Shown: positions 23,611-34,013 of the stretch, one piece after another | Numbering within the stretch: the stretch's first letter is position 1 | How the letters are laid out: each line of letters opens with the position of its first letter | DNA from: Trametopsis cervina | Lineage: Eukaryota > Basidiomycota > Agaricomycetes > Polyporales > Irpicaceae | NCBI GenBank assembly: GCA_022385755.1 | Contig: MU278348.1 | Span: 283,035 to 347,034 of the forward strand | Reading direction: 5' to 3' | Length of the DNA: 64,000 nucleotides | The notes under the pieces: generated by a model | What the model was told of the DNA's origin: nothing | Seen by the model: only the letters and a program-made list of their open reading frames with translations | The model's database searches: none | Position numbers and translations under genes: made by a program

Positions 23611-25293
23611 TTAGATCCCATGAGCGGCCGCTTCCATAGCCTGCCAGGCCTGCGCAACACCTGGGTCTCGTGCAAGAAGACCGCGCCAAGCATTCGCAAT
23701 CTTGTCGGTCTTCGTGAGGACATGCAAGGCACCGGTTTTCCGGTACATAAACGCGCCATTTGCATCAGCGCGTGCAAGATCGTTGCCAAAGTACGTCTTC
23801 GCATTTTCAGCATCTCGCACGTCTTTGGTGATGCGCGCCGTCTTGAGCATGTTTAGGATGCTTTTATATTGGCACGGCTCGCCGTTGCCATCTGTATACT
23901 TGATCCAGAAGGCATTCTCAGAGCCGAGCAGCTCCATCTCTTCTACAATATACTTTGGTGCGGATCTGATCAGCTTGAGTGAATTTGCGACACAAGAAGA
24001 CTGACGTACTTTCCAGTTCCCCCATTCCACACGAATAGTCGCCCACTGGCCGGAGTGTCCAACTCCTGCCCCTCGCACCTTGAAGAGCTTATCCCAGTGC
24101 TTCACCGGTATGCCATGACCATTCAGTCGCACAAGATCTGAATTGTGCCAGTGCTGAAACAGCTGCGAAATCTGCTGAGAAAAGTGGATGCCTGGTGGAT
24201 CGCATAGTGGCACCCGTTTGTCGAACGGAATTTCGTGATCGTCGAGGACAAGGATACCGCGATGCTGGTCCGGGATCGGTTCGCGTCCTATTGCAGACTG
24301 TGTAGCTTGTGCTGATAAGGATGACTCGACAGGTACCATACCGGAGAGCGACGCGGATGCCACCACGGAACGATGTGGATAATGCATGCTGTCAAATTGA
24401 CTATGCGGAGCACTGCCGGTGTCCGCGTGGTGGCGATCTTCTGATACAGTGATGGTTCTTTGCTGTATTAAGCTGTCGACAGCGGTACTGACCCGCCGCA
24501 TGCCATCTTCCAGACGTCGAAGCACATGCCGCTGATTGATTGTGAGTAGCGAGCTTGGGATATCACGCGTTTTGTCTGCTTACTGTATTATAGCGCACAT
24601 CGTCGCTTTCTGCTTGGGACGTGTCGGGCTTACTAGAACTTGCTGTATTCTTGCCTACTGCCTCGAGGACCTCTGCCGCCTGTGACCAAGGCTCAGTTCT
24701 GTGAAATGTTATATGACACGTGTGAGGCTCACCCATGCATCATTTTGCTTGACTCGGTTTTCTGATAGCGGGCATATAGGGCGCGTGCTGTTTCCGCTCT
24801 TCGGTTGATGTGCTGTGGAGCTACTGTCGTCTCCGAAGATGTTGTTGATGCGTAGTGCGGTGGCACTTTTCGTGCGCATCCCAGTGTTATGGCCTCGTCG
24901 CCGCTTCACACGTGACTGATAAACACTGAAGCATTCCATGTGTCTCAGCAGTAGATGACATGTAATGACATACGCACCTGAACCATCTGTCTCGATCTTC
25001 CGCAAACTCACGCAGCCGGCCAAGAAGCGTGGAACGATTGCCGGAACTGGGTAAATTACACTTGGCTGATTCATCCTGCAGATATTTCCGGGTCGTCTTT
25101 GCAGTGCTAGCTAGGTTATAAGGATATGTATGGAGGAATAACTTATTTGAGGTACGTACATTGTAATCTCAGTACTCGGAATATCCTCAGCCTTAGTGCC
25201 TTCTTGTAGTGGTTGCTCTGTATTAGGAAGCCGGAGAGTTACCAACTCTGCTCCAGACAACCATGCCGTAGCTTGGGTATTAATCTTGGGCAT
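23611..25293 (-). CDS. SAP-motif protein of the mobile element, probable DNA-binding partner
   Basis: Exon 1 is 25160-25293 (MPKINTQATAWLSGAEL). Exon 2, after an intron, completes a SAP-like motif (KYLQDESAKCNLPSSGNRSTLLGRL, residues about 52-76), with the NLP-SG-R-LL-RL pattern of DNA-binding SAP domains. A basic linker follows (RVKRRRGHN). The last exons (24525-23611) hold a large conserved-looking domain with IPVKHWDKLF, WATIRVEWGNWK and FWIKYTDGNG. I do not recognise a named family for it. One in-frame 57-nt intron (GTACGTCAG...AAAG) lies at about 24008-23952. The gene is divergent with the recombinase, 182 nt apart, so both may share a promoter. I infer that it binds element ends or target DNA. 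Confidence 0.7.
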
Positions 25294-25475
25294 AGTGTAT
25301 GAATATAAGATGTGTCGCCATGATCAAGGGCAAGGCCGTCGTAGTGACCCGGATTCAAATTTGAACTGATCGGCTGACATTCTCGATCTTACTGCTGACC
25401 CGCAACGAGAACAGCTGGCCATTCCGCTTTTCGTGCTTTGTTGCTCCTCAACTTGCTGTCGCCCCTTCGCTTTTC

Positions 25476-27182
25476 ATGTCTCTTGCAACTATCCATTCGG
25501 AGACCACTCAGGGCCTTCTCGGGCCCAGTATTGATGGCACCGCCATTGATGAAGACCAGGAAGAAGAAATTGAGTCGTACATGGGTGTATTGACCGAGGA
25601 GGGGACTGAGCATCACACATCTCATCCAACTGATCCTCAAGCTGCCGAGCAAGATGACAGAGTCTTCAGAATGGGACAAACCCTCAAGAAAGCAGCTGAC
25701 GAAGTCATCGTTGACTCAACACGTCATGACTATGAGCGGTAAGCGTCGTTTAGCCAGATATTTATGTAACGGCAAGCCTGCTCAACCGCGTAATGAATAG
25801 TGCATTTATTGGTTTCACGGAGTTCCTCTGGCGGCATAATTTTCTCCCTGCTACTAGCATGGTAGAGAGTTTATTTCCATATCTTCCGGAAGAAATGCCG
25901 CAGTGGATTGCTCTGTGGATCATGAGCCGGTACGGGTTTGTGAAAGCAAAATAATGATAACTACTAACATATTGATTATTCAGAGCAGATAGCGTAGATA
26001 TTCACACGGGCAAACCCTTGCATCCAGATGAACCACGATTATCCTACGGTGGTGCACAGAAATTACGTGCAGCAGTTACACACAAGTTCGGCAGAGATTT
26101 CGGATGTGGAACAGCACCCTGGACAGAAAATCCCTTAGTTCGGGGACAGTTTGCCGGTAATCCCTCAATCTCTCCTCTTGTTTCGCAATATATGATAAGC
26201 CTTCGCCGCCGTAAAGTGAGTAATACTATAAGCCAGCTTGTGATAATATGCTGAGGGTAATAGGCTAGAAGCGGCGCGGTAGTAACCAGCGCACGAGCGA
26301 TGGATGAGGAAACAATGAAGAAACTATATGAATTCAATTGTCGAGTTCCGCAAGGCGATAAGAGTTTTATGGCTACAAGCGATGGCAAATCCTCTTCATG
26401 GGCTGGCTACCGGGTCCGAATGATGCTGCATTGTCTCTATGTAGTGTCGATGCTGTGTCTACTCCGCTACGATGAAGCATTGAACATCCGATGGGAGGAC
26501 GTTGTCTTCGGTAAAACACCCTCTGGCCTCTTGTACGTTCGGATTTCGTTATTAGTCCGTAAAACTCATCAGAACGGCGGTTCGTTGCTTTCATTTATAT
26601 TCTTATCATAAAAACCGCTGACTTCACATTTATTATAGATATCGCACCATTTATTCTCTACTTGAACGTGGATCACCCCCATTTATGTGCGGTGACTGCA
26701 TTGGCACGATGGTGGGGCCTATGTGGCACTATGGGTATGCAGCGGTATGGCTTTGTCTTTCGAAGACGGCATGGCTACGACCGACTAGCATATGATGCCG
26801 GTGATAAAATGGTAAGACATCAACTTCACCGCATCTTCAAAGCTTTCTATTCTAATTCCGGTTCATTTGATAGTCTAGCGATGCCTTCCTGGTCTGCTTC
26901 CGCAACAACTTATGTGATGTCAACATTAATCCACGGATGTATGGCACGCACTCATTTCGTCGAGGAGGGTGTCAGTACTTGCACATTGTACTGCGGTGGC
27001 CAATTCGAGACATATGTGCGTGGGGCGGCTGGGCAGAGAAGTTCGACAACGCTGGTACCATTTTTAAGTATCTGCTATCGTGGACGGATGCTTCATTAAT
27101 CGAGCGGGGCGATTTTTTCAACCCAGAGCGTAGAGGTACTGATCCATGTAATGCTTGCGGGAGGACCTGTCACTGTGCTTGA
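25476..27182 (+). CDS. Tyrosine recombinase (phage-integrase fold) of the mobile element
   Basis: The six exons are 25476-25738, 25801-25929, 25984-26215, 26264-26579, 26639-26811 and 26874-27182, giving 473 aa. The first 85 residues are acidic. A probable helical core-binding domain follows (FIGFTEFLWRHN, MPQWIALWIMSR). The catalytic domain has Arg276 in CLLRYDEALNIRW, Lys308 in VRKTHQNG, His397 and Arg400 in THSFRRGG, and the likely nucleophile Tyr437 in IFKYLLSW, after the WGGWA turn. The C-terminus has a Cys cluster (CNACGRTCHC), perhaps a metal site. All catalytic positions are present and every intron keeps the frame. The expected reaction is strand exchange through a 3'-phosphotyrosine, moving the element. 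Confidence 0.85.
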
Positions 27183-27306
27183 GTTTGGGTTCAATAGCGG
27201 ACACATAGATTTCGCAAATTGATACAAGTGGGAGCTATGATACACATGTCTAAAGGTACTACAGAAATAGCGGATGGATAACAGGCATTACTCGCCTTCG
27301 ATAAGG

Positions 27307-29001
27307 TCAACGTGTACAGACAAGGTCGGCCGATCCTGCCTCTTCCGTGACATGGCCAGATTGGATGAGCCTCTCGCAAAGGCGCATGCTTAGAGTATTC
27401 AGTGCGACCTCGAAACGTGGGCATGCACGTAAAAGTACAGCTCTTGGAACAGAGATTGTGTGTATTCTGTTGGGCCGCGGTGGCCTTGTTGCCGAATTGT
27501 CTAATGTGATGTCGTCCAGCTCTTGCATGACCTGCTCGGAGACCCCACGGATATATTGAACACGCTCAGCGCCCCATATGCCCAGTACTGCACTTGCAAT
27601 AACCTTCTCGACAGTACCTGCAGCAACGCGCAGCTGAACATCCTCGCTGTGCGCTACAGCATGAATTTCCCAGGTGAGAAGTTTGCCAAATGCCTTGTTG
27701 CCCGCTACTCCATCGCGATCGAGAGTGTCGTTGATGAGTAGTCGTAAAAGAAGGCCAGGCCAGAGGTTCAAGCGGAACTCGTCACTGAGGCGGGCCTTGG
27801 AACTCCACATAAAGTTGAGTTCACAGAATTGGGCAATGGAAGTTATATCGGGGAGACGAAACTCGGCAAGTCCACAGTTCGGCTGGAAGTCGGTCATAAC
27901 GGGACAAATGTAGCGGGTGGCGATACGCGGGTCAGGGAATGTGCAAGGAACTGCCGCGGCGAGGGCAGGATGGCGGCGGCCTATGTATCCCTTCGGATCC
28001 TTCAAAAGACAGAGACGCAGCTGATCGCGCCATTCATCGAGGAAGACAGTGAGCTCAGTGTCATGCAGGCTTATGACAGCATTGCAGAGCTCTTCGCCAA
28101 GGTTGTAGCCAGCAAGACCATATGCGGTGGTGATGCCACATCCCGGGAGGCCAACGGGGCCATAATCGCCACCACATAGAAGTGCAATCAGCACAAACAC
28201 TCCGCGCGAAAATCCGATCGGCTGGGCAGCAGTTAAGCGGTCCTTCTGGTAGAAGTCGGCTTTATTGACTTTGCCAAAGAGGCTTGTACTAGGCCTGATG
28301 AGCGAAGGTCTTCGAAAATACATTGACAGACCCCATACCTGCGTATAACGGCAGAGGCCCCAAAAACAAAGATGTCACTGTCGTCGGTGACAGCAACATC
28401 AATGAGACCAAGCTGCTGCATTTTAGCAAGCTCGGCTCCAGCTTCTCCGGGTGCCTAGCAACTATCGTCAGTCGAACATAAGTGAACGTAGTATATAGAG
28501 AACATACTGCGTGCACATCAAAACCAAACGCACGGATCATCTTCATGAAGTCGTCCTCAAGCCAGTCAGTGCGGCGGACGACATGGGTTCCCCGCTTGAT
28601 ACTGGGACGCTGTGGGCCATCGAAGACGAAAACAGCCGCTACGGTCATAGCGAGGAGCCGCATGAGGCGGAACAAAAGTGTGCGCAGTTCCGGAGAGCGT
28701 CCATAGCGGGCGTGTCGTGCCAGAAAGGTATTGCGAACTTCTGCGAGCCATACACTGCCACGAAATGAGCATGCCTTTCAATAGAGGCTCCAAGCCAAAA
28801 CATATCTACTCACCTGGCATCAACGCCTAGCCTATAGGTTCTGCATCCTGGCCGTGCAAGGAAACCGTGCTGTACTGATATGGTCGACAGTGCATATTGT
28901 CTGTCCACTGACGGTTCGACAAGCTGGTTGTAGTATGCAGTTAGTGAGGCACCATGAGAGAGCGCTATAATGCGCACCTTCCACATAGTCTTGATTCCCA
29001 T
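27307..29001 (-). CDS. XPG/FEN1-like PIN-fold nuclease of the mobile element
   Basis: Four exons (28814-29001, 28508-28754, 28339-28454, 27307-28294) give 512 aa. The N region starts MGIKTMWKV and has RLGVDASVWLAEV (first catalytic Asp) and AVFVFDGPQRPS (second Asp). The I region has APGEAGAELAKMQ (catalytic Glu) and DVAVTDDSDIFVFG (Asp pair). A helix-hairpin-helix block follows (LCGGDYGPVGLPGCGITTAYGLA) with a further Asp. These are the marks of Rad2-family structure-specific nucleases (FEN1, XPG, GEN1). The C-terminal 250 residues are not recognised. It is convergent with the recombinase, 124 nt apart, and enclosed by the element. I infer a role in resolving flaps or Holliday junctions during transposition or replication of the element. 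Confidence 0.8.
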
Positions 29002-29124
29002 GGTGTTATGTCTTGGTTGTTGCTACCTGTGAGATGAGAACGAGCACCGTTAGCCGTGGCGAGGTACTGATAGTAATAGTACAGTTAGGAGAGAAGGAAG
29101 CAAGCCCCAGCCGCGACCGCCATT

Positions 29125-29600
29125 ATGTGCGACGGGCGGATGGGACTGCAAATCTCCCACACATGGGACTGTAAATCTACGGGGGCAGACGGCACTTGGC
29201 ATAGCAGTTGGCAGGAGTGCCAGCACAAGATGACCCGCCGCGCAGACTCAGGTTGACCACAAGATTTGCAGTCCTCGCGCGCGGGTTTGCAGTCCCAATA
29301 AGCGCCTCGGCGGGAATCGGCAGTGGGCGTCGCACTTGCCATTTTCAGCCTTTCCTCCTTCACGGCCACCACACTGCCTGGTAGGCTCAGCTCACCATCC
29401 ACTCTGTCGTTCCGCAGCTACCTGAGGATCTCCGGCGCAGGCTCGGGCAGGGACAAACTCTCGAGAGCTATCTCTGCTCTTTCTCCGTGGTCAAATCCTC
29501 ACTGGCAGGGGTCTCCGCTCAGCTACGACGTTGCACATGGCATGGGCGCTCTCCGCCTTCTTATGTAAGTATTCGCGCATAGCCGAGGACTGCAAATGCT
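29125..29600. repeat. Subterminal GGACTGCAAA-type motifs of the element
   Basis: The motif GGACTGCAAA or its complement TTTGCAGTCC occurs at about 29143, 29165 (one change, GGACTGTAAA), 29262, 29291 and 29586, in both orientations. One copy lies near the left end at about 23130. Two copies near 29262 and 29291 are followed by AAGCGCC, as is the left copy after 35 nt. Such clustered subterminal repeats are typical binding sites for a transposition protein. A hairpin (TCTCGAA...TTCGAGA, 29604-29624) lies next to them. Confidence 0.55.
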
Positions 29601-30247
29601 GTATCTCGAATTTTCACTTCGAGATTTGGGAAGAAACATGGCATAAAGAGCGTAAATACGAAGTATTATTTTTCGGTAGTCACGTGACACACTCCCAATT
29701 CTGCGGTCAAAATTTTTATACTGCTGTAGAGGTCATAGGAACGCGCCATCTGAGTCTCTATGCCACTTGCAAGTAAAAAAAGCCCGCCTCGCACGCTCTC
29801 AGCGACCTGCGGGAAACCAACACTTCATTCTTTTGCAAGTCATGGAGATACATGGATGCTTACAGGTGTGGTGTTGAGTCTTTATTTGATTTCCCACTCA
29901 GGTTTTCACATATTCGTGCACCTCAGGAAAGGATGAGCCTTGACATACTCGACAATCCTACCCTTTGACTGGCTGCGCGGTGACTGGTACACGGGGTCTG
30001 AGGTGGTCCGGGGGTCGGACCCTTACATAATATTCCCAATATAGACATAGACGCTCGCCCAATAAGGAAAACTCCCAATTTCGGTCATGCAAAAATTTCA
30101 AACTTTATTAAACTTAAAAGTAATGAGATAGCTACACATCTATAGACTATTCCTTGTCATCTAAGGTGTTTTGGAGCCATTTCATGTTGATGTGTAGGAC
30201 AAGATACGAAAGAAAAATTGAGGGCGCCAAGAGGTCGGTTTTGAGCA

Positions 30248-30257
30248 CTTGGCACTG
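30248..30257 (-). repeat. Right terminal inverted repeat of the element
   Basis: CTTGGCACTG, followed by the second TA copy (30258-30259). It is the exact complement of the left end. Confidence 0.85.
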
Positions 30258-30872
30258 TACTCCCATACTTCCCGGACGCCCGCACGCTGACGGGGCGCCG
30301 TCCGGACTGGAACGCGAGCATGAACGAGATATCGCACGCACAAGTGCGTGCAGCAGCGCGGCTCGAGCGGCTCGAGTGTCTCGTGCTTGGGGACCAGTGG
30401 GATTCCCGCCTGATGGACGCTGTGCACGACGCGATACCGGGTCTCAAGATCCTCGTCATGGCCCCGCCGTCCAAGCTGCACCGAGACTTATCCCTCGAGG
30501 TAGGTGCCTCGTCACTACTGACACCTCGTACTGTCGATCTGACTGTCTCTTCCCTTCGATGACTCGTAGACACTCGTAGCGCACCTCTCCCGTTTCCCTG
30601 CCCTCACGATCCTCAGTCTTCCCCCAGCCGCCGTCATAATCGACGGGTTCACACCTCGGAGTGGTGCTGTGGTGGGGTGGCACAGCATGAAGAGGCGACG
30701 CGCGGAGGCGGAGGAGCGCGTCGCGCGTGCTGTGTTTGAGCAGTGCGAGCAGATGCGCGAGGTGTGGTTTGGCCGTGTGTGGAGGGCCATGCTGGGCCCG
30801 GAGGTGCAGGCTGAGGGTGGACGCAGAGAGCTCGTGTGGGACAGTAGGGTACCGGTATGGTTGCAGAGGTGA
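30258..30872 (+). pseudogene. F-box gene, 3' part, cut off by the element
   Basis: This resumes the frame broken at 23051: CTCCCATACTTCCCGG, then LERLECLVLGDQW, a 3' intron, and a last exon ending VPVWLQR with stop at 30870-30872. It aligns with 34650-35278 without frame breaks. It has no start codon of its own with an F-box. Confidence 0.85.
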
Positions 30873-31129
30873 CAGCGCGCGTTCTACGTGCGCTTGGGAG
30901 TTTCTTTTCTTGCCTCTGTGTATCGCTGGTGGGCGCGTGAAGTGACCGACACGTACGGTGAGGCGAGAACGGAGTAAAGCTATGTTTCCTTCGACAGATT
31001 GGTGCTTGATGTTCTTCAACGTTAATGGATAGCGAAGGTTCTGCTAATGATTACTATTGCATGCTCTTCCGCTAACTTACTGGATCTACCCGTCGATGAT
31101 TCTGTGGAGTCCGCTATGCATCACACTCT

Positions 31130-31495
31130 ACCTTCGCAAGTTGAGCATTATACAAGTGCTCGATCGCAATGACGATGGAGGAGTAGTGTTGCTCATCTGC
31201 GCGGCCGTACATGTTCTCTAGAGGTAGATCTGTCTATCACGAGCAGGTTTACATTTAGATTGATCTGTAACAGGGATGCTGTTGAATCTTGGGATTGGAT
31301 AAATACAATTTAAACGACATATAAAAGAGCGGATTGGCGGCAGGGCCAGCGTAGAGGGCCCAAAGGCAGTCAATAGTCAATGAGACTTTCGCCGCCCGGT
31401 GGCAGAAGATAGCTAAGTGAGGACCAATGTTCGTATGCCCTCTCAATAGAAGCAGTGTCGTTTGGGTGGATGTCACCGCGTTCAAACGGCCTGTA
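31130..31495. repeat. Inverted copy of the DUF6533 3' segment with F-box exon relic
   Basis: This is the reverse complement of 4130-4420. The plus strand has the decayed F-box exon 1 (about 31170-31262: LLICAAVHVL, then stops). It joins the tail-to-tail F-box (22426-30872) and DUF6533 (31496-33175) genes. Confidence 0.7.
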
Positions 31496-33175
31496 TTAGG
31501 AGGTTTCGTGCACGTTGACGGCACAGGTTTCATGTAGCTCATCGTCGCTTTCATCACAATCACCTGGGCCGTACGTAGCAGCCCCGAGGTTTCCTATCAA
31601 GCGGCTCGACCCTTGCGCAGCGAACACGATTGAGTGTAGGTCGGCACGCCCGTCGCTCAGTTCGCCTGTGGCCGAGACGGCATCTTGCCTGAGGTTAAGA
31701 ATGAATCTCGTAATCAGTATACCCGGACAACTATATTTTTTATCAATTCATATAATGGGATGGGTGGGAGTGGGACACCAACAGGTCGACGAAGACTGAA
31801 AAGCCTTGCGGGGCCTGTAGGCAGCAGTTAGCCCAAGGGGCATGAAACGGCTGATAACACATCGAGTGTATTATAATGACTCACCGATGAGAACGCGGAA
31901 GGTGGTGCAATGCCCATGATGCTCAAGGCTAAAAATGCGCTGGGATTACTGTTCATATACATTTGTCATAGCTCAGCCTTACTGTGTGCTCACATGAAGT
32001 ACGTCGTGCCTGCATGCAAAATGGAAAGAGAATACATCAGTGTCGGACATTGTTAAAGTCATAGAACATACCGTCTCGGAGGAGGAGGTACGACAGACTC
32101 TTTGTTGAATACATATTGCTCCGCCGTGAGTCCCAGTAAATACCTAGCGTCTTGCTCCATGTCAAACCAAGCACGAGGCATTCGTTCCAGATAGAGATAA
32201 CGAAGGAACCCCTGGCGACTGGCAGGGAAACTTTGACGGAAACTTTTGACTATGTGGTACTGAAGAAGGAAAAGATCTCACTTACGCCTGCACTCCGACA
32301 CATTAGTTCTACAGTGCAGAAGTCCATACAAACGGACTTACGAGGGTTCTGATGTCAAAAATGTATAGAAGTTCGGAGGAAGGCTTTCGGACCAACTTCG
32401 GCTAGGTAACAGGAGCTACCAATTTGGTTCAGTGGATGAAGCACTGCAATTTGACAGATGAATACATACAATATTGTACACAGGGTACACCAGACCAAGA
32501 ATAAGAACAAGTCCCCCTAAGAAGACATTCTTTCGCCAGATAGCGTAAATACGCACAGCCGCAAATACTGTAGTGAACAAAGGCAGACATAAGGCGTAGA
32601 ACCCTGATGATCGCTGGTCCGGCCCACCTGCCAGAGCCGAATGGAGGATGATCACGGTAATTGTACTGAAACAAGCCACAAACGGGTAGCTGAAACTTAC
32701 CCATCAGCATTGAAAATGCTTGTAGCATAAAGGGAGCTCACACCCTGGCGCGCGTGCCAATGTCAACTTGACCTGCAAGTCTGGGTAAACTATATTGCAT
32801 GCGTACTGCATAGACCATAACGACTGTCATCATCGTCCGTTCGACGAGGACGACATATCGACACAAGATGAAGAGGACTGAAGCCAGAGATTTGGGGCGT
32901 CGCCAAATACAGTTTGCCTCCTGGCGGATGGTCAAGATATAGTCATACAGAAACAACGCTGTGGGACGGCGTGCCCGATACGAGCAAGAGTGCTGTGAGT
33001 ACTTATCCATAGCAATAGCTCGAAACTACTCACTGCTCGCAGCCAGCTCGAAGCAAATCGTGATAGGTATACTAGATGGTGCGTCAGATGCAAAGAGCAC
33101 TCCAGTGGGATGCAACACTCACGTATGTTCGTTGCCAATCGCAAACTGAAGTTCAATTGCAGTGTTTATGTCCAT
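31496..33175 (-). CDS. DUF6533 multi-pass membrane protein, extended C-terminus
   Basis: The ATG at 33175 reads MDINTAIELQFAIGNEH. The core has LFLYDYILTIRQEANCIWRRP and LFILCRYVVLVERTMM (about 32800-32960). Further helices include VTVIILHSALAGG and VYAIWRKNVFLGGLVLILGL (about 32490-32680). The tail matches the copy at 2494 up to DESDDE. There the copy at 2494 stops, but here the TAG and neighbouring G are missing, and the frame runs on for 13 more residues (LHETCAVNVHETS) through sequence that is 3' flank elsewhere. Otherwise it looks intact, with short introns as in its paralogues. Confidence 0.72.
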
Positions 33176-34013
33176 GGCCGCTGTGGGTCCTGGGGCCTGG
33201 AGGACGGGTGAACGAGTGAGGGACAGTACCCAGTTTGCTTCTCTGTCCGATGGTATATACGCTGTCTGACAGCAAACACTACAATCTAAGCTCATCAACG
33301 TTATCAAAAGTTTTTAGATCCAACGACATACCTTTGGCTTGCTTCTTTGTTTGCAGCTCAAGTAACAGTGACAGTGCATCCCGTTCGCGCACCGAGAACA
33401 CCGGTGTCAGCTCCGTGCTGTGCTAACTGTGAGAATGAAATGCCTGTGGGCGGATATGTCTACCCCATTCTCGATAAATCACTAGATGGTATTCCTCTCG
33501 AGATCTAGGAATCACTCGGCGGTGTTATGTGCGGTTGCACGAACGCGTCTGTTACGAATAAGACAACGCGTGCATCGAGTCTGTCTGATTTTGATTTTGA
33601 GCCTAGATAATAACCCCAAGAGAAGGGCCAGCGACAAGTGACAAGTAAGAAAAGTTCCGTTTTTGCGGTCGGAGGTAGCCAGACAGGATGCAGTAGTCGG
33701 ACGTGAGTGAACGAGTTGCATCGAGCCGCCCGGGAGTTGGTAGCACGTGGGGAGGCAAGTCCCAACTGTAACGTTGCAGGGGTACTGTACCACCACGACC
33801 TCACTCGACCCACAATGATTACTCCTGCATCCCACAAGCAAGAATACAGAATTTCTCTGTGCTCGTTTCTTCCGTCATCACCTATCCCCAAGGGCTAAAT
33901 GCCTTACACAGCAATATGTTTGTAGGTAAGACTCTTCGAAGACATCCGTGCATTCGCACAAATTCCGCGGGTGCACCGCGTCTCTGGTGAGTACCACACT
34001 CACGACCAGCGAG
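33176..34013. promoter_or_regulatory. Shared divergent 5' region, second copy
   Basis: This is the inverted homologue of 1759-2493, between the DUF6533 start (33175) and an F-box start (34014). Similar blocks also remain in 38323-39419. I see no TATA box. Conservation of the whole block across copies suggests that the two genes share regulation. Confidence 0.5.

Larger units (their letters stand above)
23052..30257. mobile_element. Tyrosine-recombinase element with inverted terminal repeats (SAP protein, YR, XPG-like nuclease)
   Basis: The left end is CAGTGCCAAG (23052-23061) and the right end CTTGGCACTG (30248-30257), a perfect 10-bp inverted repeat that continues imperfectly for about 40 bp (both sides share TCAA and GGCGCC). 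It is flanked by TA on both sides (23050-23051 and 30258-30259). Deleting element and one TA gives a join that aligns gap-free with the F-box gene at 34640-34670. Inside are three intact genes: SAP-motif protein (minus), tyrosine recombinase (plus) and XPG-like nuclease (minus). Non-coding ends of 0.56 kb (left) and 1.26 kb (right) carry repeated GGACTGCAAA motifs. Fungal Cryptons, as known to me, lack inverted repeats and this nuclease. TA duplication with a CAGT end recalls Tc1/mariner, but no DDE transposase is present. Confidence 0.85.

Noticed and set aside
26662..27099. Long open frame over the recombinase 3' end (MNVDHPHLC... to YRGRMLH)
   Set aside because: It reads through a real intron (26812-26873) into the wrong frame. 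The spliced frame gives HSFRRGG and WGGWA, which are the catalytic blocks.
23052..30257. Naming the element a Crypton or a Starship
   Set aside because: Crypton ends lack inverted repeats and this nuclease. A Starship captain is a DUF3435 protein at the 5' end of a much larger element. Without a database search neither name is safe.
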